Assembly (NCBI GenBank): GCA_946186125.1
Contig: CAMHLZ010000034.1
Span: 1 to 38,207 of the forward strand
From: an uncultured Lachnospira sp.
GTDB lineage: Bacteria > Bacillota > Clostridia > Lachnospirales > Lachnospiraceae
Reading direction: 5' to 3'
Length of the DNA stretch: 38,207 nt
The position numbers and the translations under genes are program-made. The notes beneath the pieces are model-generated. The model ran no database searches. It had not been told where the DNA came from and saw only the letters and a list, made by a program, of their open reading frames with translations. Positions 1 through 5,108 of the stretch are shown here, piece by piece (positions within the stretch are counted from its first letter, which is position 1; every line of letters starts with the position of its first letter).

Positions 1-23
1 ACCTCAAGGGTACGGAGTTGAAA

Positions 24-44
24 TTTACCCTTATTTTTACCCTT
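24..44. repeat. Tandem TTTACCCTT repeats (possible recombinase arm sites)
   Basis: TTTACCCTT occurs at 24-32 and 36-44, twelve bases apart, so about one helical turn. A second tandem pair containing TTTACC is at 263-284, on the other side of the broken phosphatase fragment. Paired short direct repeats flanking a core are typical of arm-type sites of tyrosine recombinases. This role is inferred. Positions 1-173 contain no gene that I can recognise. Confidence 0.4.
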
Positions 45-118
45 TTTGCGAGAGAGAACTTAAGAAAATATAAGAATTTTTAAGACAAAACGGTAATTTA
101 AGCGGTAAAATAAAAATC

Positions 119-251
119 CCTACAACCCTTGAAAATACAAGGAAAACAGCGAAAACAAGGAGTTTTGTAAACGATGATAAAAGTAATATTCATCTGCCAC
201 GGCAACATCTGCTTTACAGCCTGAAAACCTTGTAAAATAAGGGATTGTAAG
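119..251. repeat. Imperfect inverted repeat flanking the phosphatase fragment
   Basis: The 24 bases at 119-142 match the reverse complement of 228-251 at 17 positions, including the outer ACAAGG/CCTTGT blocks. The arms enclose the ribosome site, start codon and 13 recognisable codons of a phosphatase gene. Such an arrangement could be a recombination core with flanking protein sites. A chance AT-rich match cannot be excluded. Confidence 0.4.
174..224 (+). pseudogene. Low-molecular-weight protein tyrosine phosphatase, 5' fragment
   Basis: The reading frame starts MIKVIFICHGNIC, the N-terminus of low-molecular-weight tyrosine phosphatases, whose active-site P-loop is CxxxxxR(S/T). A normal ribosome site AAGGAG lies at 157-162. 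Directly after the second Cys (210-212) similarity ends: the residues are FTA and a stop at 222-224, so the catalytic Arg and more than 130 residues are missing. The break falls between two sets of repeats, suggesting that an element integrated into the 5' end of this gene. Alternatively it is the identity segment carried in an attachment site. The product cannot be an active enzyme. Confidence 0.6.
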
Positions 252-262
252 ATTTCAAGTTG

Positions 263-284
263 AGATTTACCAAAGATTTACCAA
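263..284. repeat. Tandem 11-bp repeat AGATTTACCAA x2
   Basis: AGATTTACCAA is present twice with no gap, at 263-273 and 274-284. One-turn spacing suits two recombinase or excisionase monomers on the same DNA face. It shares TTTACC with the pair at 24-44. No gene is seen in the sequence that follows up to about 392. Confidence 0.45.
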
Positions 285-392
285 GTTTGAGCTTAAGGAT
301 TGAAGTTTTAAAAGTTGATTAACGAGAGCGTAGTACTTATAAAATAAAGATTAGAAAATGGTTAGATGTTTATTGTAACGTGGTACACTAAA

Positions 393-515
393 TTCCGTGC
401 AGGATTAGAATATGCTTATTCCATAACAGTTGGTGATAATGTGTGGATAGGTTGAATTTAACCGTATGGAATTCCAGACGTTTATAGATAATTTGGAGGA
501 GACTGATTTTGTTTT
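393..515 (+). pseudogene. Maltose/galactoside O-acetyltransferase relic
   Basis: Frame 393-452 reads FRAGLEYAYSITVGDNVWIG and then hits a stop at 453-455. This is the left-handed beta-helix signature of maltose/galactoside O-acetyltransferases (GLEYAxPIxIGDNVWIGG). Past the stop, pieces consistent with the next turns (N-L-T-V, I-P-D-V, I-D-N) appear in shifted frames. A possible C-terminal piece (VGMAYNII, near 575-600) fits the VGNPCKVIR region. No start codon is kept, so this is a decayed, non-functional gene, either host flank or an older insertion. Confidence 0.6.
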
Positions 516-668
516 GGTGATGTATGCGACTAAAATATAATTAATTTTTCTTAATTTAACTATTGTATTTTTAGTTGGTATGGCATACAATATAATTGCA
601 GGTAGAGATACGCTGTATACTCATGATATCGAATTAGCGTTTAAGCGATATGTAATATCGTCGATCAT

Positions 669-694
669 GAGGCCACCTTTTAGGTGGCTTTTTT
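669..694 (+). terminator. Rho-independent terminator
   Basis: GCCACC (672-677), loop TTTTA, GGTGGC (683-688), followed by a run of T. It lies upstream of the DUF3800 relic and downstream of decayed sequence, so it probably served a gene that has been lost. Confidence 0.75.
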
Positions 695-722
695 ACTTTA
701 TATAGGAAATGAGGACTTTTTT

Positions 723-960
723 ATGAATATTTATGTTTATTCAGATGAGTCTGGGGTTTTTGATAAAGATCAATGATACATATTATCCACCGATATTCAA
801 AAAAATGAAAGCTGTTCAATTAGAGTATTGCAATTCACAATCAAAGTTATTAGTAAGAGCCTCAGATATAGTTGCGAACAAAATATTCTATTTGGCACGA
901 AATGAAAAAAAAGAAGAATTAAGAAATATACAGAAACTCAATGTAATTTATTTGCCATAA
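723..960 (+). pseudogene. DUF3800 protein gene with internal deletion
   Basis: The first 15 codons, from ATG 723, read MNIYVYSDESGVFDK, the N-terminus of DUF3800 proteins, an RNase H-like family whose first acidic residue sits in the SDESG motif. The frame stops at 774-776. The other plus frame then carries a stretch ending at 960 that includes KLLVRASDIVANKIFYLA, matching the family's C-terminal RASDxVA motif. About 130-160 residues in between are missing, so this is an out-of-frame internal deletion near 765-770. A ribosome site (GGAAATGAGG) is kept. The gene is inactive. Confidence 0.7.
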
Positions 961-1062
961 TCAAGATATATTTATTAGTAGAAATTCCTTCTATTTATAA
1001 CGTAAAATTAATAGTTATTGTTTTTAATTGCTAATCATATTGATAGAAAATCTATTTATTGT

Positions 1063-1095
1063 AAAATAAGACCTGCATTGTGAGGTCTTATTTTT
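1063..1095. terminator. Bidirectional terminator
   Basis: Twelve-base perfect stem AAAATAAGACCT (1063-1074) / AGGTCTTATTTT (1083-1094) with loop GCATTGTG, T-rich on both strands. On the minus strand it overlaps the stop codon of the XRE repressor and ends that transcript. On the plus strand it follows the DUF3800 relic. Nothing else is seen in 961-1062. Confidence 0.85.
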
Positions 1096-1570
1096 ATCCC
1101 AGATTATTAAAATACATCATTAGTCTATCCTTTGTATCAGAGCTGCTTTTTGTCTTATCAAAGGTAATTCCGTTTATTTTCTCATATCTAACTAATTCTA
1201 AATAATCCGCAATCGCAGCATTGGCGTCTTTATTCGTAAATTTCAAAGAAACCGTTTCAGGAATATACTTTCCGTTCTCATCTTGGTCAGCTGACATTTT
1301 CAATCCTGCCTGCTGTTCCAGTTGGATCAGCAAACTCATAACATCGTTTACAGAAATAATCTCATGAGGCATAAGGACTGAGATACTGATACCAAGAGCA
1401 TCAGCAATTTTCTGTATCTGTTCAGGTTTGGGATTTCGATACCCACACTCATATTTTTTGATCGTAGAGATATTTATGCCGGAAGCGTTAGCCAAGTCCT
1501 CCTGAGACATTTTTTTAATTTTTCTGTATTCTTTAATTTTGCCTGCCAATTTTTCGTTATTGTTCTCCAT
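1094..1570 (-). CDS. XRE-family helix-turn-helix repressor
   Basis: 158 residues. The first ~65 form a classic Cro/C1-type HTH domain (KIKEYRKIKKMSQEDLANAS..., with the recognition helix around INISTIKKYE and the PKPEQIQKIADAL helix). The remaining ~90 residues are a C-terminal region without a recognisable protease motif, so it is not a LexA-like self-cleaving repressor. The ribosome site AAAGGGGA lies just upstream of the ATG on the minus strand. The gene faces away from the rest of the element across a region with three similar operators, so it very likely represses the rightward promoter and controls its own promoter. This is the expected master regulator of the element. Confidence 0.9.
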   Translation of the reverse strand: MENNNEKLAGKIKEYRKIKKMSQEDLANASGINISTIKKYECGYRNPKPEQIQKIADALGISISVLMPHEIISVNDVMSLLIQLEQQAGLKMSADQDENGKYIPETVSLKFTNKDANAAIADYLELVRYEKINGITFDKTKSSSDTKDRLMMYFNNLG

Positions 1571-1613
1571 AATAAATCCCCTTTCGATTTGTGATTTCCA
1601 TGTTCATAGAAAT

Positions 1614-1642
1614 AATATATCATAAAAGTTCACAAATGTGAA
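1614..1642 (-). promoter_or_regulatory. Repressor promoter (leftward)
   Basis: On the minus strand TTCACA (complement of 1637-1642) and TATATT (complement of 1614-1619) are separated by 17 bases, upstream of the XRE gene. The -35 element lies inside operator 1, so the repressor would regulate itself. Confidence 0.6.
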
Positions 1643-1643
1643 T
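1628..1643. promoter_or_regulatory. Operator 1
   Basis: GTTCACAAATGTGAAT. Its core TTCAC-AAAT-GTGAA is a perfect dyad. It overlaps the -35 of the leftward promoter. Confidence 0.7.
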
Positions 1644-1660
1644 TATTTTTTGAAAAACTA

Positions 1661-1689
1661 TTGACGTTCACAAAAGGGAACTGTATAAT
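1661..1689 (+). promoter_or_regulatory. Strong rightward sigma-A promoter
   Basis: TTGACG (1661-1666), a 17-base spacer, and TATAAT (1684-1689). The spacer is almost filled by operator 2, and operator 3 lies just past the expected start site, so repression would be tight. It drives the structured leader at 1740-2150 and then the partition genes. Confidence 0.85.
1666..1681. promoter_or_regulatory. Operator 2
   Basis: GTTCACAAAAGGGAAC, with GTTC/GAAC ends as a dyad, placed between the -35 and -10 of the rightward promoter. Confidence 0.75.
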
Positions 1690-1697
1690 ATAGATAG

Positions 1698-1713
1698 GTT
1701 CACAAATAGGAAC
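1698..1713. promoter_or_regulatory. Operator 3
   Basis: GTTCACAAATAGGAAC, differing from operator 2 at only two positions and centred 32 bases from it (about three helical turns). It covers the likely transcription start. Confidence 0.75.
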
Positions 1714-1746
1714 TAAAATAAGAACAAATTGAAACAAATTGGTCCT

Positions 1747-2150
1747 GTGAGGCTCAAGACTAAAAAGAGGAATAGAGGTATCCTATACGTACAAGTTGGT
1801 AAATGACTTGTAGACAATTGAATAACCAGTAAAGACATGGAAAATTCCGGTGCGTAATCAGAACAAATATCAGCGTACTTCTGCGACGAGAGTCGATGGA
1901 CTTAACCAGTGAAGATGGAGCGGAACCTGATTGCAGTAACGTGGCGGAAGGATAATAACCCACGAAGGGAGTTAACGAACTTCCTGGTCCTCGAAATTGG
2001 CTGCGAGAGGAAATGACTATTTTATATGGTCTTGTGAACATCATTGATGTCATGTCGATACTCCCGAAGGTGAGTACACCTTTTGGTACACGGGGAAAGA
2101 GGTCTGGGATGGCTGACGTGTACATACATGCCTTTGGCATGACCGGTAAA
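1747..2150 (+). ncRNA. Structured leader RNA, group II intron domain I-like
   Basis: This stretch has no plausible gene but is dense in hairpins: TACAAGT/ACTTGTA (1790-1812), CGAC-GAGA-GTCG (1884-1895), GGGAGTT-AACG-AACTTCC (about 1967-1984), CCTCG/CGAGAGG (about 1990-2015) and CATGCC-TTT-GGCATG (2127-2141). The order and sequence of several blocks recall domain I of bacterial group II introns such as Ll.LtrB, from memory. A GTGAG at 1747-1751 could be a variant 5' end. There is no reverse transcriptase and no domain V hairpin downstream, so if it is an intron it is truncated. It could instead be an unrelated large regulatory RNA or partition site DNA. Confidence 0.45.
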
Positions 2151-2189
2151 AAATCAGTTGTTATCGGTTACTAAATGGAGGATTGGTTA

Positions 2190-2342
2190 ATGAAGATAGC
2201 AATCATAATAGGTTTACTTCTCATTGTGAGTGTAATTATGGTAATTACATATGCAAGTATTATAGCTTCTTCACAGGCAGACAGGCGGTTAAGAGCATTT
2301 TATGATGAGGTTGAAAAAGAATGCAAAGAAAAAAACAGATAG
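2190..2342 (+). CDS. Small single-pass membrane protein
   Basis: 50 residues with a clear ribosome site (GGAGG, 8 bases before the ATG). Residues 2-28 are one hydrophobic helix, followed by a charged tail ending EKECKEKNR. The stop lies 13 bases before the ParM start, whose ribosome site overlaps this stop, so the two are probably translationally coupled. I do not recognise the family. It may be a membrane anchor or accessory factor of the partition operon. Confidence 0.7.
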   Translation: MKIAIIIGLLLIVSVIMVITYASIIASSQADRRLRAFYDEVEKECKEKNR

Positions 2343-2355
2343 GAGTGAGATACGG

Positions 2356-3273
2356 ATGAGATTAGCAGATGAATTAGAAGTGATAGGCATTGACCATGGA
2401 TGGTCGCAGATTAAGACAAGTAATCACTGTTTCAATACTTCGGTAAAGGAATTGGCAAATGCTCCGGCATTTCATGACAACGTGCTTGAGTATGACGGTA
2501 AGTATTTTTCATTAGGTGATGAAAGACTTGAAGTATTAGATAGTAAGGTAGAGAATGAGAATTTCTATTTACTTACGTTGATTGCAATCGCAAAGGAATT
2601 AAAAACCAGAGGAAAATGTGAAGCGGATGTGGTGCTGGCGGTAGGACTTCCACTTACGAGATTTTCAGCAGAACGAAAAGCATTTATTGAGTATCTTTCA
2701 AAAAATGAATATCTGATATTTTCCTTTGAACAGAAAATGTACAAGGTACATATTTCCAGTGTGTCAGTATATCCACAGTGTTATGCAGCGGTTGCAGGAA
2801 TGCTTGCTACATTCAGTAAAAAAGCATTGGTCATTGATGTTGGCTCTTGGACAGTAGACAGTATGCTCATTGTAAATAAAAAGCCGGATAACAGCAAGTG
2901 CGATACACAGAATGAAGGATTGATAAAATGCATGAGAGCGATCAACAGAGTGGCAGTACAGGTAAAAAATAGAAAAATTGATGAATCAGACATTCAGGAA
3001 TACATGATGACGGCAAAAACGGAATTGCCAAAAGACTTTAAGGAAATAATGGATCAGCAGATTAAGGAATTTGTGGATAAGGTTTATCGTTATCAGATGG
3101 AATGTGGATACAACTTGGATATGATACCTGTTTATTTTGTGGGCGGCGGTGCTTCCATTATGAGAAACTTTGGAAAGTATCAGAAAAGCAACATTCATTA
3201 CGTATTGGATGTAAAAGCAAATGCCAGAGGATTTGAGACGATGGCAAGGATTGCTCTTAGAAGCGGGAGGTAG
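2356..3273 (+). CDS. parM: ParM/StbA-like plasmid segregation actin
   Basis: 305 residues with the actin-like ATPase fold: phosphate-1 loop IGIDHGWSQIKT near the start, phosphate-2 loop ALVIDVGSWTVDS in the middle, and adenosine loop VYFVGGGASIM near the C-terminus. ATG 2356 is preferred because AGGAGTGAG (2341-2349) lies six bases upstream. An in-frame ATG at 2302 would add 18 Lys-rich residues but overlaps the preceding gene and lacks a good site. ParM proteins polymerise to push plasmid copies apart. The adjacent RHH protein is the expected adaptor. On an ICE it would stabilise the excised circular form. Confidence 0.85.
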   Translation: MRLADELEVIGIDHGWSQIKTSNHCFNTSVKELANAPAFHDNVLEYDGKYFSLGDERLEVLDSKVENENFYLLTLIAIAKELKTRGKCEADVVLAVGLPLTRFSAERKAFIEYLSKNEYLIFSFEQKMYKVHISSVSVYPQCYAAVAGMLATFSKKALVIDVGSWTVDSMLIVNKKPDNSKCDTQNEGLIKCMRAINRVAVQVKNRKIDESDIQEYMMTAKTELPKDFKEIMDQQIKEFVDKVYRYQMECGYNLDMIPVYFVGGGASIMRNFGKYQKSNIHYVLDVKANARGFETMARIALRSGR

Positions 3274-3278
3274 GGGTT

Positions 3279-3743
3279 ATGGCGAAAGATGATTATGCAC
3301 CATGTAGTTTTCGGTTAAATCTTAATAACCCAAGTCACTTGAAAGTATACAGGGTATTATCAGATTTGAATTTGGAGATTCATAAATCGAAAACAAATTT
3401 TATTATAGCGGCAATACTTTCTTATATCGGAGTTAAAACGGATGCAGAACTAACGAATCAGGGTGCGAAAGAGCTGGAAGAACTTAAAGGATATGCTACA
3501 AGAGAAGAACTTTATGAAATGGAAAACAGAATTACTGTAAAGGTTATGAAAGAAGTAGCAGAGATCATGAGTAAAGCAGCCTTTGCAAACCAAGCGTCTT
3601 CTACTGCTGAAATAACGCAACAGAATATGCTTCAAAGTAAGTCGAATACAGAAAATAACAAAACGGTAGAAGAAAAGCCTGATGCCACTCTGGAAGAAAT
3701 GTCGCTGATGTTTGCCAATGGAGATTTTGGAGAGGAGATGTGA
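3279..3743 (+). CDS. parR: ParR-like ribbon-helix-helix partition adaptor
   Basis: 154 residues. The N-terminal ~50 residues (SFRLNLNNPSHLKVYRVL..., then KSKTNFIIAAILSYIG) fit a ribbon-helix-helix DNA-binding domain like ParR/CopG. The rest is charged and Gln/Asn-rich, probably disordered, ending in an acidic tail (MFANGDFGEEM) of the kind that contacts ParM filaments. It starts five bases after parM with GGGAGG as ribosome site. Its binding site (parC) should be nearby; candidates are the leader at 1740-2150 or the repeats at 13255-13428. Confidence 0.7.
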   Translation: MAKDDYAPCSFRLNLNNPSHLKVYRVLSDLNLEIHKSKTNFIIAAILSYIGVKTDAELTNQGAKELEELKGYATREELYEMENRITVKVMKEVAEIMSKAAFANQASSTAEITQQNMLQSKSNTENNKTVEEKPDATLEEMSLMFANGDFGEEM

Positions 3744-3916
3744 TGGTTATGATACTAAACAGAATCGGAGATGTGCTGATAGCCATTTTAAAATTTGTTT
3801 TAAGAGTATGTCTGGGGTTATTGACTTTGCTATTGAATTTCGCAAAAATATTTCTGCTTTTATTCCATATGGTATTTAAAATCTTCATGGCATTTGTGGA
3901 AGCAGGAACACCGTAG
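3743..3916 (+). CDS. Small hydrophobic protein
   Basis: 57 residues. ATG overlaps the stop of the ParR gene (TGATG), with AGAGGAG inside the end of that gene. Residues 10-52 are almost wholly Leu/Ile/Val/Phe, enough for one or two membrane helices with short Lys/Arg breaks. The family is unknown. Coupling to parR suggests regulated co-expression. Confidence 0.55.
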   Translation: MVMILNRIGDVLIAILKFVLRVCLGLLTLLLNFAKIFLLLFHMVFKIFMAFVEAGTP

Positions 3917-3923
3917 AAAGGGG

Positions 3924-4019
3924 ATGATTGTGATGATGTTCAGATTTAAGAATTATTTTATGTACAGAGGACTGGTTATTTATTTTTTTAAAATAAGCAA
4001 ACTCAGTCATGTGGAATAG
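3924..4019 (+). CDS. Very small ORF, possible peptide
   Basis: 31 residues from ATG 3924, or 28 from ATG 3933 which has AAGGGG at a better distance. Sequence is MFRFKNYFMYRGLVIYFFK... with a short hydrophobic centre and basic residues. It could be a membrane peptide or a coupling ORF. The evidence is only the ribosome site and tight packing. Confidence 0.3.
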   Translation: MIVMMFRFKNYFMYRGLVIYFFKISKLSHVE

Positions 4020-4036
4020 TAAAGGAGACGAAAAAA

Positions 4037-4078
4037 ATGATAAGGATACGGGACAGACCAATGAAAAGTGTCCCGTGA
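4037..4078 (+). CDS. 13-residue leader peptide candidate
   Basis: ATG follows AAAGGAG at good spacing and encodes MIRIRDRPMKSVP. The coding sequence is itself the hairpin at 4048-4076, so ribosome movement over it would melt the stem. That is the layout of a translational attenuator or leader peptide. Confidence 0.35.
   Translation: MIRIRDRPMKSVP
4048..4076 (+). promoter_or_regulatory. Leader hairpin 1
   Basis: ACGGGACA (4048-4055) pairs with TGTCCCGT (4069-4076), eight perfect pairs, 13-base loop, no T tract. A TATAAT follows at 4079-4084 without an obvious -35. Confidence 0.5.
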
Positions 4079-4094
4079 TATAATAGGAGTTCAC

Positions 4095-4142
4095 GTAAGA
4101 GTGGACAGGCAGTCACGGAGACACACCGCCTATCCCTCTTAC
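4095..4142 (+). promoter_or_regulatory. Leader hairpin 2 before the lipoprotein gene
   Basis: GTAAGAG-GGA-AGGC on the left pairs with GCCT-TCC-TCTTAC on the right, leaving small internal bulges and a roughly 16-base loop. It ends shortly before the lipoprotein gene's start. There is no T tract, so it looks like a regulatory or stabilising 5' structure rather than a terminator. Confidence 0.5.
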
Positions 4143-4162
4143 AGAAGGGTATGGTGGTTGAT

Positions 4163-5023
4163 ATGAAAAAGTTATTTATAATTCTTTTATCTGTAATGGT
4201 TATGGGGATTTCGGGATGCGATAAGGCTGATAACAGAACTGAAACAAAGAATGATAAAGAGGTTAATAATTCGCAGGAAACTGCTGCTAAAAAAACAGAT
4301 GTTAAAGATGTAAAAGAATCACAGACATCTTTGAATGATAATACAAAAAAGGTAGAAGATGTTACAACAGAGCCGGTTCAGATAAAGCAAGAGAAAGAGC
4401 AAGAGACTGAGCCAAATGATCCTCAGCAGACTGCGGGTTCATCAAAAGACACGGTAGATAGTAACACAGGAGCTGACAACGGTGATGCAGTAACTCTAAA
4501 ACCGACAGAACCACAAACAGCTGCACCGACAAGTGCACCAAAGGTTAATCCGACACCGAAACCGACAGAAACATTAACAGAAAAACCTACAGAAAAGCAG
4601 ACACCGAAGCCAAAGCAGACATCAAAGCCAAAGAAAACGCCAACACCAAAGCAGGATAGTAAAAAAGAATACAATCCGGACAAGGTGGTAAAAAGTGCGA
4701 TAGAAAAGTGTGAAGCCAATGGAATGATAACGACAGAACATAACCTTGATAATCTTTTGGCAGAAGGTGCGATTACAAAGGAAGAGTATGACAGTTATTA
4801 TCCTCTGGATGGTTTAGATAACAGTTATTTCAGTGTCTTTGTAAATGTGGATTTAAACAAAGCAACCACTGTAGCAGGTGAAAGATTAACCAGTGAGTCT
4901 GCGATTGCGGATTATATTTCAGGCATGTTGTTGCTTGAAAGTGAACCTGAATTTAACATAAAAAACGTAGGAACTTATAAAAGCAATGGAGAAACATTCT
5001 ATGAATTCCGTTGTTACAGATAA
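4163..5023 (+). CDS. Surface lipoprotein with Thr/Pro/Lys-rich stalk
   Basis: 286 residues from ATG 4163. An upstream in-frame ATG at 4151 is less likely because the ribosome site would nearly touch it. The signal peptide ends in lipobox ISGC with lipidated Cys19. Residues ~20-175 are a disordered stalk rich in Thr, Pro, Lys and Glu (PTPKPTE-type repeats), long enough to cross the wall. The last ~110 residues form a small folded domain (NPDKVVKSAIEKCEANG... to YEFRCYR) that I do not recognise. It is followed by a terminator and precedes the adhesin, so both belong to the surface cargo. Confidence 0.8.
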   Translation: MKKLFIILLSVMVMGISGCDKADNRTETKNDKEVNNSQETAAKKTDVKDVKESQTSLNDNTKKVEDVTTEPVQIKQEKEQETEPNDPQQTAGSSKDTVDSNTGADNGDAVTLKPTEPQTAAPTSAPKVNPTPKPTETLTEKPTEKQTPKPKQTSKPKKTPTPKQDSKKEYNPDKVVKSAIEKCEANGMITTEHNLDNLLAEGAITKEEYDSYYPLDGLDNSYFSVFVNVDLNKATTVAGERLTSESAIADYISGMLLLESEPEFNIKNVGTYKSNGETFYEFRCYR

Positions 5024-5038
5024 ATATGAAAAACGTAA

Positions 5039-5079
5039 AGGGCAGGTATGAGCCAAAAACTTATACCTGCTCTTTTTTT
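5039..5079 (+). terminator. Terminator after the lipoprotein gene
   Basis: GGGCAGGTAT (5040-5049) pairs with ATACCTGCTC (5063-5072), then seven T. It separates the lipoprotein gene from the adhesin. Confidence 0.9.
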
Positions 5080-5108
5080 ATGAAAAATGAAATGGAGGAA
5101 GATAATCG

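Noticed and set aside
1849-1856. GTGCG as a group II intron 5' end
   Set aside because: The domain I-like blocks start well upstream of it and too little sequence would remain before the conserved hairpin, so it is probably coincidental.
1760-2140. 126-residue minus-strand ORF
   Set aside because: It runs through the hairpin-rich leader, has no ribosome site worth noting and no family resemblance. Read as a by-product of the structured RNA.
4423-4719. Minus-strand Val/Gly/Phe-rich ORF
   Set aside because: It is the mirror of the Thr/Pro/Lys-rich stalk of the lipoprotein gene, with no start signals.
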